A DNA stretch of 64,000 bases from Prorocentrum cordatum (Eukaryota; Sar; Dinophyceae; Prorocentrales; Prorocentraceae): NCBI GenBank assembly GCA_963575745.1, contig CAUYUJ010017860.1, forward strand, positions 361,188 to 425,187. The letters are read 5' to 3'. A program made the translations under genes and the position numbers. The notes under the pieces were generated by a model, which saw nothing but the letters and a program-made list of their open reading frames with translations, made no database searches and was not told the origin of the DNA. Within the stretch, counting starts at the first letter, position 1. Every line of letters starts with the position of its first letter. Shown here piece after piece: positions 1 through 10,740 of this stretch.

Positions 1-770
1 ACGGATAATGGGGGATGCAAAGGCTAAAACATCAGGTATCGGCGCCGCCCTGGCCCCGCCGATCTGGTGAGAGGTGCCGCCGAATTTCAGGAATGCGGTG
101 ATTCCCATAGGTTTTTGGGCCCTGACCCCGCCGATCTGCGGAGGGGTGATGCCGAATTTCAGACACGTGGCAAATCCCTTGCGTTTTGGCCCCTGGCTCC
201 GCCGTTCTGCGCGAGGGGCGCCGCCGAATTTCAAAAATGTTGCCCCGTGTGTTTTTGGACCCTGGCTCCGCCGATTCGCGCCAGGGGCGGCGCCGAATTT
301 CAGAAACGCTGCAAATACGCTGCGTTTTTTGGGGGGCCCTGACCCCGCCGATCTGCGCGAGGGGCGCCGCCGCATTTCGCAGACACGTTGCAAATCCCTT
401 GCGCTTTTGGGCCCTGACCCCGCTGATTTGCGCAAGGGGCGCCGCCGAATTTCAAACATGTCGCGCGCCTTCTGCGCCTTTGGACCCTGGCCCCGCCGTT
501 CTGCGCGAGGGGTGCCGCCGACATCTTGGACTGTAGAAAACCCCGTATGATTTTGGGGCCCTGGCCCCGCCGATCTGCGCCGAATTTCAAACGCGCGGCA
601 AATCTCATGCGCGCTCGGCCCCTGCCCGCGTTGATTCGCGCGAGGGGCGCCGCCGAATGTCAAACGCGTTGCAACCCCCATGTGTTTTTTGACCCATGGC
701 CCCGTCGATCTGTTGGAGGGGCGCAGCTGAAGTTCGGACACGCGGCAGGCCCCTTGCGTTCGACGCGCTT
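1..770. repeat. Degenerate minisatellite, about 65-75 bp unit
   Basis: About ten diverged units follow one another, each with a core like CCGCCGATCTGCGCGAGGGG, then CGCCGCCGAATTTCA, then a T-rich stretch and GGGCCCTGACCC. Cores begin near 57, 130, 200, 268, 345, 419, 493, 567, 630 and 702. Units whose length is a multiple of three keep several frames open on both strands, so the overlapping open frames here are not evidence of protein. The first unit is cut by the window edge. Confidence 0.85.
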
Positions 771-2058
771 GCCCCCCCCCCCCCCCCCTCGCGCGTTCAT
801 CCACAGGGAACAGCAAGCAGCAATAAGCAAAACTGCAACCGTGAAAGCAGGGAGCTGCAACTGGCACAGGGGGCAGCACATTCCCGCCCCACAGCCAGGT
901 GGCCCCGCAAGCTAGGGGGCCGGCGGATATCCCACCCAAGTCCCTGCCTGCCCAGCCCCGCCAGATATGCAGGGGTCGGCGTCGCTGTCGCCGCCTTCTG
1001 CGCAATCGCAGTCACCGCTGCCGCCCTCGCAATCATTGATGGCATCGCCGCCGTCGCCCCCGTCGTCGCCGTCGACGCCAGCGCGTGTTGGGCTGCTGCA
1101 AACGCGATTCCCTCCTACACTTGGTCGTCCGACTCCTGTCCAGAACTCCTCTTGTTCCTTCTCTATTCCTGCTACTGCGCCCCCCTGCTCCTCCTATGTT
1201 TCTTATGTGTACTTCACCCCCTATCCTGATTGAATTGCGCCTGTCCCAACACCTGCTGCTGCTCATCTCACTATCTCCTCGCCCCCTAGCTTGCCGCGAA
1301 GAAAAGGCGGGGCGGGCGGTCCTGCGCCCAGCGCTCTACAGGACCAGGCCCAACGGAAGGGAGGCGCAACCTGGGCCTCGGGGCTCCGGCCCTTGCGCGC
1401 GAAGTGCCACCCCCGGGGCTCGCACCTTGTTTTTTTCTCAAGGAAAGTCTTCCTGCTCAAACTGTGCCCCTGCCCCCTGGGCTACAACAACAACGGCTCC
1501 CGCCTGAGACACCCTCGATTTTTACTCATCAAGCTCCCCCTTCTGCCCCCCCCCCCCTCCCCCCTCGATCCTTCCTTCTCGCCCCCCCCCCCCCCCCCCT
1601 AGCCACTACTCCTGTTCTCGCTCCCCCCCCCCCCGCCCCGTCCCATGGCCTCCTCAAACTAGCTTATCCTTCTCCTCCTCCTCCTCCTCCCCCCCCCTCC
1701 TCCTCTCCCACCCCCCCCCCCCTCTGGCCTCCCCTGCTATAGCTCCTCCTCCACCTTCTCCTTCTCCTTCTCCTTCTCATTTTTCTCGCCCTCATCCCCT
1801 CCGAGCTCGCCTGGCTCCTCCCAGGCTCCTCCATCTCCTCTCTCTCTCTCCTCTATGTTGTTTCTCTCCTCTCTCTCTCCTCTCTCCTCTCTCTCTCTCT
1901 CTCTCTCCCTCATCTCTCTCCATCATGTTTTGTTCTCTCTCTCTCTCTCATTTCTATCTCATCTCTCTCTCCTCTCTCTCTCTTCCCTCTCTCTCTCTGC
2001 TCTCTCTCTCTCTCTCCTCTCTCTCCTCTCTTTCTCTCTCCTCTCTCTCTCTCCTCAC

Positions 2059-2155
<97 letters not shown>

Positions 2156-2160
2156 CTCCC
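771..2160. repeat. Homopolymer C runs, TCC tracts and a long CT microsatellite
   Basis: Poly-C runs lie at about 775-788, 1545-1600, 1624-1634 and 1690-1725, with TCC-like sequence between 1670 and 1800. A nearly pure CT array fills about 1830-2155, with the cleanest part at 2060-2145. The open frames here encode only Ser/Leu/Pro strings. No gene was recognised. Confidence 0.9.
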
Positions 2161-3030
2161 TTATTGCTCCGCGCCCGCCCCGCCCTTGCCCCTCGCCCAC
2201 CCCCCACATTGCCCACCTCCTCTCGTCGTCTGCCCCGCCCGTCATCCTCCCAATTCCCCCTCCCTATCGTCCAAGCTAGTTGCTCACAGCAACTCCTGGC
2301 CCCTCCTCGCCATCATTCTATAGATGGTTTCTTTGGCCCCCGCCCCCCCCCCCCCCCCCCCCCCTCAGATTTTTCTGATGATTGGGGGCCCCGTGGGCCC
2401 CTCCACGACACGGGGCGCCCATCGGTGGCCGTGGATTCCCGACGCTGACCCTTGGCTCCTTAGCTTCTCGACGCTGATACCCAGGATATGCCCCTCGGCG
2501 CCCTCGAGTGTCGCTGGAAGCCCCTGGCCCCAGGGCCACTCACATGTCCCTGGATGCCCCTGGATCGACGCCCCTCGAGCGCCCTTGGATGCATCCCCGG
2601 GCGCCCCAAGATGCCCCGAGGACGAGGATGACAGGAGCTAGGGAAAACAGGATCGGGCAAGAAGGGCGAGGATAGGAGGAGGAGGAGGAGAAATAACTAA
2701 TTAGAGGAGGAGGAGTAGGAAGAGAAGCAGAAAGAGGAGGATGAGCGGATTTGGGGCCAGGGCGGATTAATGAGGAGGGTATCTGGAGGAGGAGGCAGCA
2801 CAGAGGGGACTGAGGAAGAGCAGGAGGAGCAGCAGCAGCAGGAGGAGCAACAGGAGGACCAGGGGGGGATGATCCCAGAAGGCGGAGCGGCGAACGATGG
2901 CAGGACGTCCGCTTCGGGGCGAGCGGCCCACCTCATCGAACGGCCGTTGGCGCCCTAACCCTGCGTGAAAATGGGCGCGCCGTCGAGGTCCTTGAGATGG
3001 CTCCAGTGTCTTATGTTGTTGATTGTTTTG
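2161..3030. other. Spacer without a recognised gene
   Basis: This stretch holds a poly-C run near 2345-2363 and a GGA-rich stretch at about 2670-2860. On the minus strand a short peptide frame at about 2955-3010 (HWSHLKDLDGAPIF followed by a stop) could be a further 3' exon of the gene that lies upstream on that strand. No splice partner could be fixed for it. Confidence 0.4.
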
Positions 3031-3038
3031 TTTGTTCC

Positions 3039-3040
<2 letters not shown>

Positions 3041-3094
<54 letters not shown>

Positions 3095-3108
3095 GGGGGG
3101 GGGGGGGT
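3041..3108. repeat. TG dinucleotide microsatellite followed by poly-G
   Basis: A pure TG array covers about 3041-3090 and runs directly into a run of about 16 G. On the minus strand this reads poly-C then CA repeats. It would lie inside an intron if the gene at 3430-8727 continues further 3'. Confidence 0.95.
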
Positions 3109-3429
3109 GCACGCGGGGCATGCCCCCGCCGCGCTGGGACCTCAAGCCCTTCGCGACGCGGCCTGCCGTGCCCCCGGCAGGCGCCATTGCCCGCTGCCTG
3201 TCGGCCGTTGTGGCCACGCAGGCGCTCAGATCGACGCGGATGGGCGACAATGAGACATCCTCTTGTCCTCCTGCTTCTCCTCATCTTTCGTCCTCCTTAG
3301 CTTCTCCTCCTGCTCCTCCCCCTGCTGCCCTGCCCCTCGCCCCATTGCCGCCGTTCTTATAGTTCCTCCCTCTCTTGGCTCCGAGGCGCCCCCTCTCCCG
3401 AGGGCTTCGCCCCGCCCCGCTCTGAATGG

Positions 3430-5514
3430 CCGTCTCCAGGATGGCCAGAGCGAGGGGGGCGAAGGCCTCGATCGCAGGGCCCCCCAGAGCAGGGAGGATA
3501 AGAAACACAACTAGAATAGCGCAGCGCGACCAGCTGCGCGAGCGAGGGCGGGCAGGAAGCAGGAACAGAGGATAGGACGAGGAGAAGGCGGATGTTCACG
3601 TAGGTGAGGATCTAGGGGGAGGTTGAGGTGAAGGTGGAAGCAGGTGGAAAGGGTGTGAGGAGGTGGAGATAGGAGGGGCTGGCCTAGCTCACCGCTCAGC
3701 TGGCGCCGACCGCGTCGCCCTGGTCTGGTTCGCCGACGTCGCTGTCGACCAGCACGGGGTCGCCGGGGTCGCCAGGGACCGTGTCGTCGTCGCCGACCGT
3801 GTCTTCGTCTCTCGACATCTTCTCGTCTTCGCCCTGGCCGAGCTCGCTGTCGAAGAAGCGCGACCCCTGCCTCTGGAGTCGGCTGGCTGGCTTCTGGCCG
3901 GCGTTCTCCGCTGGCGATGCTGCTGGTGCAACGTAGCTGCCTCCGTCGGATGCCTGCGCTGGTTCTGCTGGCACTGCTGCTGAGATGCCTTCGTCGGGTG
4001 CCTCTGCTGGCGCCGCTGGCGCCGCTGACTCCGGCACGGTCTCGGCTTCGTTCCACCGGCCTGCGCCGCCGTCGCCGTCGCCGCCCTTCCCCTCGGAGCC
4101 GCTGCCCGTGGCCTTGGCGTCCTCCCAGTCGGGGAGCTTGCTCTGGATGCCGTCCTTCTGCGCGTCGTACACGTTGGCCTCCTTCATGAGCTCTACCAGC
4201 TTGCCCGCCGCATAGCTTATCACCGTCGTGAGCGAGCCGTCGCCAGGCAGCTGCTTGCTAGTCGAAAGGATGGACCACTTCTGGCCCGTGGTGTTCCTGC
4301 GCAGTCCCAGGGGGGCCTATAATCGTTCTGCGCGCCCGCGTGGGCCGACGCCCTGCAGCATTCAGGGCGTCGGGCTACGCAGGGGCCCTGATCGATGACA
4401 GGGCGATCCCCACGAAGACTTCCCAGCCGTAGTTCAGCTTCGGGCGCGGCGAGACGCCCACCTTCCAGTAGAGCACAGTAGACTTGAAACTGAAAATAGG
4501 ATTAGAGTAGAGTAGAACATAATATACTAGAATAGAGTAGACTGGAAACCGAATAGAACAGGAGTAGGCTGGAAACGAATAGAGCAGAGCAGCGGTAATC
4601 GTTGATGAGCCACCTTCCAGACCATGCCGTTCGCGTCCTCGAGCACCTTGCAATCGGGCCCGGCACGTGCAACCCGCGCGTGGCACTCTTGGAGGGGGGT
4701 GATGCTTGTCTTGTCAGTGTTGGCCATCTTGTCTGCGCTCTCTGCGGTGGCCCTCGCCTTCTTGGCTGGCGGCGGCGTGGCAAGGTGCTCATATTTGTCC
4801 TCGTCATCATCGTCTTTCCTCTCAGGTGGCTTTGCCTTTGCCTTACCCTTGGCCTTTGGCCTGCCCTTTCCTGCCTTCGGCTTGCTATCCCCATCCTTGC
4901 GGGCGCCCGCGGGCGTCGCCTTCGGCCGCTGCCCCGCTTCCCCCTCGCTGCCCTCTTCCTCGTCGCCCGGCGCGGTCTCCTGTGGCGCGGCGGCGCTGGC
5001 GATGGCACCTTGATGGATCTTCTTCTTGTGATGCTTGCCTTTGCCGCTGCCCTTCTTCTGCTCTCCCATCTGCTCGCCCTCGGCTGCTGCGGTGGAGTCG
5101 ATCCTTCCTTTCTTCGCTGGTTCCCAGCTCTCGACTGGCTTGCTGCACTGCTTTCGCTTGCCCTGCGCGATGCTGGCTGTCTTCTGCGGATCCTGGCCCT
5201 CGGCGCCCTGCTGCTGCGCGGTCTCCCTGGCCCCCTTGGCCTGCGCGGCGTCGATGGCCTTCTTGGCCTTGGCCTGCTCGAGCTTCTCGGCCTCTCGGGC
5301 CAGAGGAACAGAGAGCACAGATCTTGAGAGATTGAGACCGAGAGAAGTAGGAGAGGAGAGGTGGGGCGAAGAGAAGAAATATGATATAAAAAAAAGAAAA
5401 AACGCAGAGAGAGGCGCGCTCGGCGCACGCAAGGGCCACGGCGGGCGCGCGAAGGCTGAGCGGGGCCCGGAGGAACATCTATATATAGAGAGAGAGAGAG
5501 GAGGAGGAGGGTGA

Positions 5515-5546
<32 letters not shown>

Positions 5547-5582
5547 GCTGATATAGGCATCGAGATAGAGCAGAGGAGGTGA

Positions 5583-5666
<84 letters not shown>

Positions 5667-8600
5667 AAGAGCGAGTAGGAGAGAGGGGGCGAGGAGGAGG
5701 AGGAGGAGGAGTGAGGAAGAGAGGAAGAGCGAAAGAGACAGAGAGAGAGAGAGAGAAAGAAAAACACATAAAAGAATATGACTGCGAACTCATCGGGAGG
5801 AAGGCATCAGGGAGATCGAAATTCGAAAGAAAGGGGGAGGGAGCTGGCAAACGGGACAGGTGACAAAGCGAAGGAGGGAGAGAGGGCGATGCGAAGATGG
5901 AGAGAGAGCGCGATAAGGGGGAGAACGAAGAGGAGCGAGAAGGGGCAAGAGGGCGATAGACAGGGGAGAGACAGAGAGTGAGAGAGAGAGGGAAGAGAAA
6001 AAAACATCAAACAACAAAAAAAAACAAACCTTCGGAAAGGACCCCGCCGCCCCTCAAGCTAGATCGAAGGCCCTTGAAGGCCATGCGGCCAGGACGGCCC
6101 CGAGATAAGCCCAAGACGATGCCTCGCGGATTTCCCGATCGGTTTCCGGGGCCCCCCAAAAGGTTCGGGCCCGCGCCTTCGCCCTCTGCGCCGGGGAGAC
6201 CGCGCTCTCGTAGTCGATGCTGCTGTAGTATGTGTCGCCGTCGCTCCAGCAGAATATTCCATTCCCTGTCTGCTTGCCTCTCACGCAATATGTTGCCATA
6301 GTCTGGTCGGATTGCCTTACGACCCACGTGCTATCGTTGACCGTCTTGAACTGCTGTGGGCCTTCCTCTAGTATGTTGATCTCTCTGTCATCATCGGCCT
6401 TGTCGCTGCTGTCGTCGTCGTTGCTGATGTTGTCGTCGTCCTGGGCCTGCTTGTCGCTGATCGGGGTGGCCTTGTCGCTGATCGGGGGGGCGGGGCCAGC
6501 TGGCTTGCCTGATCGAGGCCGATTCCGCCCGGTGCCAGCAGGAGAATATGACGTCTCGGCGAGGCCGTGGAACTTCAGACCTGGGGGATCGCAGACGGTC
6601 ATTTCTAGAGATCGAATGCGACCCCCCGATCTAAAGTTCCCCGGCCTCGCCGAAACGCGACGCACCTGAGGGCGCTTGGAATCGACCGCGGGCCTGCGAG
6701 GCCGTCTTCGTCTGATGCCGAGAGAAGCGAGTCGTCTTCGTCGTCTGACTGGAGGAACATGCCCCTGGCCTTCGCTGCGAAGTTGTCCGGCGCAGCCTGG
6801 CTGGCGGAGAAAAAAGAAACAAAAAAAGGAAGCCAGAGCAGGAGGGGGAGCAGGATGAGCTAGGAGGAGGAGGAGGAGGACCGTAGGAATAGCGGAGGAG
6901 GAGGAGGAGGAAGGCAGGGAGAGGAGGAGGAGGAAGAGCAGGAGCAGCAGCAGGAGGATCAGAAGGATACGATGGAGAGGAGGAGAACTCGGGGGAAGCT
7001 AGGAGGGGGGAGCAGGATAGGCAGAGGAGGAGGCGGGAGGAGGAGGATAAGCTGGGAGGAGGAGGATCAGAACAGCAGAAGAGGGCGCAGCGAGGGGCAG
7101 CGAGGGGCAGGCGCCTGCTCTGCCACTAGCTCCTTGCTGTAGGGCTTGCTCATCTTCTTCTGCAGGCTCTCTGGGATCCAGTAGTTGTTCCTACTGGGGC
7201 GATGAGTAGAAATTTACAGGATTAGGGGGGGGGGTCAGGAGGAGAGCGAGGAGGAGGAAACAGTGGGTGATGAGTAGGAGCAGGGGCACATGGGAGGAGC
7301 TGAAGGAGGAGGCGGAGCGCTAGGAGTAGGAGGAGAAGGAGGAGGAGTAGGAGGAGGAGGGGGAGGAGCCAAACCGTGGAAGGATGATACGCTAGGTAGA
7401 GCAGGGTGGCGCGGGGGATCAGTTAGCAGTAAGAGCAAGAGGATGAGCCGGAGGAACACGGAGGTACAATTAGGAGGATAGTGGAGAATCGAGGAGACGA
7501 ATGGGAGGAGGATGAGCAAACATGAAGTGAAGCAGGAAGAGCGGAGGAAGAAGGATGGGACCTGACGCCAGACCGAGTAGGAGAAGGATAGGAACCTATA
7601 AGGAGGTGGAGGAGGAGGCGGAGGAGGAGGATCGGAGGTTGACGAGGAGAAGGAGGAGGAGGAGCTAGGACAAGCAAAGGGACAGGAGGAGGACATTATG
7701 GGTTGATTCCCGTGGGTCCTTAGGATGCGCCTCCACCCAGCCAAGAGCGTCTCTATTTTCTGCGCCTCGGCGCAGATTTTGCTCAGGGATGCCGTTCTGA
7801 TCACCTTGGGGCGTGTCCAGTCCTCCGCCTATCCTGCTGTTTCTGCTCCTCCTTTTCCTTTCCGCGAACCCTCTCGGTCCTCCTGCTTCCCCCCTCTAAT
7901 CCTCCTGGTCCTCTCCTCCCTCCTATCTCCTCGAACCCTCTCGCTCCTCGATCGTCCTAGTCCCTCCTGCTCCTCTCCTCCCCTCTCGCTCCTATTATAC
8001 GCCTCCTGCTCCTGCTCCTCTCCTCCTCTCCTCCCCTCATATATAGCCTCTCCTCTCCTCTCCGCCCGTGCTGCTGCTCCTGCTCCTGCTCCGCCTCCTC
8101 TGCGTCGTCCTAGTCCATCCTGCTCCTGCTCCTCTCCTCTCCTCTCCGCTTCCTCTTCGTCGCCCTAGTCCCTCCTGCCCCTCTCCTCCTCTCCTCCCCT
8201 ATCGCCTCTTGCACGCCGCTCTCGAGATCGTCTCTCTCGAACTTCATCGCTCCGTTCGACGCCCGGCCAAGGCGCATCAAACAGCACCACCAGTTGGTGT
8301 CGTTGATGTACTTTGCCAACCCTCTTGTGCGCCTGGAACCCTTTGAAGGGTTCCAGGCGCACAACGTGAAATCATCAGCCACCTGGGCGCGAAAACAACG
8401 CCCCGAGACAATGACGGCACCCCCCCATATTCATTAGGTTCGTTGTCATTGCCTTGGTGCGTTGTTTTCTAGAGGGCAGGGGAAGCTATAGAAGGAGGAG
8501 CAGGGGGGGACCGAGCAGGGGGAGGGCGAGGGAAGGGGAGGCGGAGGAGGAGAGGATGAGGAGGGGGAGGGAATAGGTGGAGATGGAGCTATGATATGAG

Positions 8601-8727
8601 GAGGAACGGGGGAGGACGAGGGAGGAGGAGGAGTTGAGGAGGGGGAGGTGGGAGAACACGGGTAAGGGGGGGCAACGCAGACCTTCAAAGTCCGCAGTGC
8701 GTGGGCCACGTTGACCGCCAACGTCAT
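3430..8727 (-). CDS. Multi-exon gene for an unrecognised acidic, Lys/Ala-rich protein of at least 715 residues
   Basis: Ten minus-strand exons were pieced together by eye: 8727-8683, 8382-8215, 7804-7737, 7193-7115, 6796-6694, 6508-6177, 5291-4614, 4461-4388, 4296-3700 and 3533 to about 3430. Frame is kept at every junction and the first nine exons contain no internal stop, which supports the model. The product starts MTLAVNVAHALRTLK if the ATG at 8727 is the true start; upstream exons cannot be excluded. Residues about 70-155 hold exons with charged and aromatic residues. Residues about 175-205 are Asp-rich. From about 265 comes a helix rich in Ala, Lys, Glu and Gln, then basic clusters (KGKHHKKK, PPPAKKARA) that resemble nuclear localisation signals. 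The last exon would add a hydrophobic stretch (ILVVFLILPALGG). I do not recognise the family. Both ends are uncertain, and a further exon may lie at about 3257-3115. Confidence 0.62.
4297..4387 (-). other. 91-nt intron made mostly of a hairpin
   Basis: The neighbouring exons join in frame only if these 91 bases are removed. Both borders contain CAGG, so the exact cut is ambiguous and the ends would be GG-AG or GC-GG. The intron includes an inverted repeat, with arms at 4338-4355 and 4363-4380 that match at 16 of 18 positions and a 7-nt loop. An in-frame TAG at 4377-4375 would end translation if the intron were retained. Confidence 0.55.
4462..4613 (-). other. 152-nt GT-AG intron flanked by an 11-bp direct repeat
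   Basis: Exon ...MVWK joins VGVSPRPK... in frame when this segment is removed. CTGGAAGGTGG occurs at both borders, so the direct repeat spans the splice sites much like a target-site duplication. Inside, TTCCAG and CTACTC motifs recur. Confidence 0.7.
5292..6176 (-). other. 885-nt GC-AG intron with GA microsatellites
   Basis: The exon ending AQRAK joins AEKLEQAKAKK with phase 0 kept. AGGC is present at both borders, the donor starts GC and the acceptor ends AG. The interior holds GA arrays at 5490-5545 and 5580-5660 and other purine tracts, and short AT repeats near 5513-5535. Confidence 0.7.
6509..6693 (-). other. 185-nt GC-AG intron occupied by an inverted-repeat element
   Basis: The flanking exons end ...SDEDGLA and resume KPAGPAPP..., joined through a split Gly codon. 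CAGGC occurs at both borders. The central 106 bases (6552-6657) form a foldback annotated separately. The intron has little room for anything else, so it looks as if it was created by the element. Confidence 0.65.
6552..6657. mobile_element. Foldback or miniature inverted-repeat element inside an intron (introner-like)
   Basis: The arms 6552-6593 and 6617-6657 are inverted copies that match at about 36 of 41 positions with one gap, separated by 23 bases. The shared core is TCGGCGAGGCCG followed by GGAACTT. There is no coding capacity. The element fills most of a small GC-AG intron. Confidence 0.7.
6797..7114 (-). other. 318-nt GC-AG intron flanked by CAGGC repeats
   Basis: Exon ...KELVAEQ joins AAPDNFAAKARG in phase 0. 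The donor reads GAGCAG then GCGCC and the acceptor reads GCCAG then GCTGC, so CAGGC is duplicated. The interior is GGA-rich on the plus strand. Confidence 0.7.
7194..7736 (-). other. 543-nt GT-AG intron filled with GGA-rich repeat
   Basis: Exon ...ETLLA joins RNNYWIPESL through a split Gly codon. The interior on the plus strand is an impure GGA tract at about 7240-7690. The next intron of this gene, 7805-8214 (410 nt, GT-AG), is TCC-rich on the plus strand. The first, 8383-8682 (300 nt, GT-AG), is GGA-rich. Confidence 0.65.
8327..8362. repeat. 36-nt near-perfect palindrome inside a coding exon
   Basis: GTGCGCCTGGAACCCTT at 8327-8343 is followed by two bases and its exact reverse complement at 8346-8362, giving a 17-bp stem. 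It falls in the second exon of the gene at 3430-8727 and encodes part of the segment TLCAWNPSKGSRRT. Confidence 0.9.
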
Positions 8728-9792
8728 TCCCGCCCGCGCGCGCCGCAGCCCCTGCCGCGGCTTCGCGGGGCCGCCGCTCGGGGCCCTCTCGCCCCGAGGA
8801 GGGCGAGAGGGATAAATGAGAGGAGAGGAGAGAAAAGCAGCGGCGGCAATAACAACAGGATTCGGAGGGTGATGGCCCAAGAAAGCGCAACGTGCAATAG
8901 TTATGGGAACAGATCAGCAGACGACCAGCAAACGCATCAGGCGTGCACCCCCCATGCAATACCCCCGTGGCCCCTAATACTCTAGCTAGCGACCCATCCA
9001 TCGTGACCACCACGACCGCACCAACACCCACCTCAAAACAACACCCCGCATGCCATGCCACCTGGCAGCCTGCTGCGCGCGCTATACCCAACCTGCGTAA
9101 ACCAACTAAGCGGTGGAACCACCAGTTAGCAACGCACCAGGCTCAGCAGCAGCACCAAATCTAGCAAATAATTTAACCAACCAGCCGATCAACCAACACC
9201 CGCCAATCGATTGAATAATCATAGTAATGATAAGGGCAATAATAATACGAGACATATATTCATAATAGTACTGTTATTACACATACTTAACATACTGATA
9301 CTGATATTATTACAAATAGTAATCATAGCAGCACAATTCAAACGAAAGGAAGACAAACAGGGACACAAAGGACATTCAAGGACATCTAGGGACAACTAGA
9401 GACATTTAAATACATATACGGACAAATGAGGACGCTATCTACCTTCCACACCAGCCGCGCGGATAGTATGGAAGGTGGAGGCCCTGGGCTATAGGAGGAA
9501 GGTCAAAAAACAGCCAAACAATGGGATGGGGGCGATGTTTGTCTTATGTTTTGCCTATGTTGGAACATGTTTGCCTAATATTTTATTTTTCGTCCCCAAT
9601 CAGCCTGTAGGAGGCGGAGGGCGGAGGAGGAGGAGGAGGAGGAGGAGGAGGAGGGTTAGAAGGATGCCAAGAAGAAGAGTGGAGGGAGGAGGCGGCTCGC
9701 GGGAGGACCGCCGCCCCCCCTCCCCAGGAGCCGAGACCCGCAGGGGGGCCGAGGCGCTTTTTTTTCTCTTGCGTCGAGGAAAAACTATGCTT
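8728..9792. other. Spacer, part AT-rich, no gene recognised
   Basis: The part at 9190-9330 is rich in ATA/AATA motifs, unlike the surrounding GC-rich DNA. At 9340-9430 a loose repeat of about 11 bases built on GGACA recurs. A pure GGA array lies at about 9617-9655. No convincing exon was seen. Confidence 0.5.
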
Positions 9793-9972
9793 TACAGTGG
9801 GGGCGTTGACCCAAGGAACCCTAAATATGGAACGAGGCCCCTGTCATCCATGCGTTAAACTTCGGCTTCCCATCGAAAACCTAAGGAACCCCCTAGGCAA
9901 GCTGTGAAACAGTTAAGGAGCATCGAGCCCCTCCCCAACGAAAAGGGTTCCTTCTTCAGCGCCCCGACTGTA
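9793..9972 (+). mobile_element. 180-bp miniature inverted-repeat element, copy 1 of 3 (family A)
   Basis: It starts TACAGTGGGGGCGTTGA and ends with the inverse of TACAGTCGGGGCGCTGA. It is 180 bp, the same length as copies at 37230 and 38010, and in the same orientation. The outermost TA on each side is compatible with a TA target duplication as in Tc1/mariner-type transposition. It has no open frame of its own. Confidence 0.85.
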
Positions 9973-9981
9973 CGGTAGGTT

Positions 9982-10152
9982 CGTGTCGTGTCGACCGGCG
10001 GCGACCCCGCCATCGGCGTTCAACTTTGAACGCCGCGGGAGACCCAGAATCGTTCGATGTGGAACGATTTGGACGTTTCGGAAACGGCCGATCGTTCAAG
10101 GTTGAACGATCCCCGCGGTGTCAGAAACCAACGCCGAAGTCGGCACGACACG
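9982..10152. repeat. Nested hairpin cluster bounded by inverted repeats
   Basis: Outer arms at 9982-10000 and 10132-10152 share CGTGTCGTG and CGAC. Inside lie four palindromes: 10015-10034 (9-bp arms), 10048-10069 (8-bp arms), 10074-10086 (6-bp arms) and 10090-10111 (10-bp arms, GATCGTTCAA). Three of the four are built on a GTTC/GAAC core. It begins about ten bases after the miniature element that ends at 9972. Confidence 0.75.
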
Positions 10153-10424
10153 GACCTGCCGTATGTCACGTCCGGGTGTTCGCCAGGGCCGCTGCCCGTG
10201 GCCCCACACGTGGGCGCCCCGGCGTTCGCCAAGAGGCCGCCGCCGTGTGGCCACCCGCGCGGGCGCCCCGCCCGCGGGGGCGCCGCGCAGTCCTATGGGC
10301 GCCCCGCCCGCGGGCCGGCGCGCGTCGGGGTCTTCGGCCCGGCCGCCGCCCTGCGAGGCGCGGGGACCTGTCCAGCTCCACCGCACGGGGGCCGACGTCC
10401 TGGTGCCCCAGCGGGCGGTGGATC

Positions 10425-10487
10425 TGGATATGGATCTGGATATGGATCTATTTATATGACGAAATAGAAGTAGATATATAGATATAG

Positions 10488-10566
<79 letters not shown>

Positions 10567-10740
10567 TAGATAGATAGATAGATATATAGATAGATAGATA
10601 GATAGATAGATATATAGATATATAGATAGACAGATATATAGATAGATATATCGATATATAGATAGATAGATAGATATATCGATAGATAGATAGATAGATA
10701 GATAGATGGATGGATAGATAGATAGACAGATACAGATATA
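10425..10740. repeat. GATA microsatellite with GATATA variants
   Basis: GGATAT hexamers start at about 10425 and lead into a long GATA array to about 10735, with GATATA and GAGA interruptions. Open frames here encode only Ile/Tyr/Ser/Leu strings. Confidence 0.95.

Noticed and set aside
67-608. Overlapping open frames of 90-158 codons in the first 700 bases
   Set aside because: They follow a minisatellite whose unit is often a multiple of three bases, so all frames stay open. No protein motif.
1855-2448. Long Ser/Leu-rich frames
   Set aside because: Translation of a CT microsatellite.
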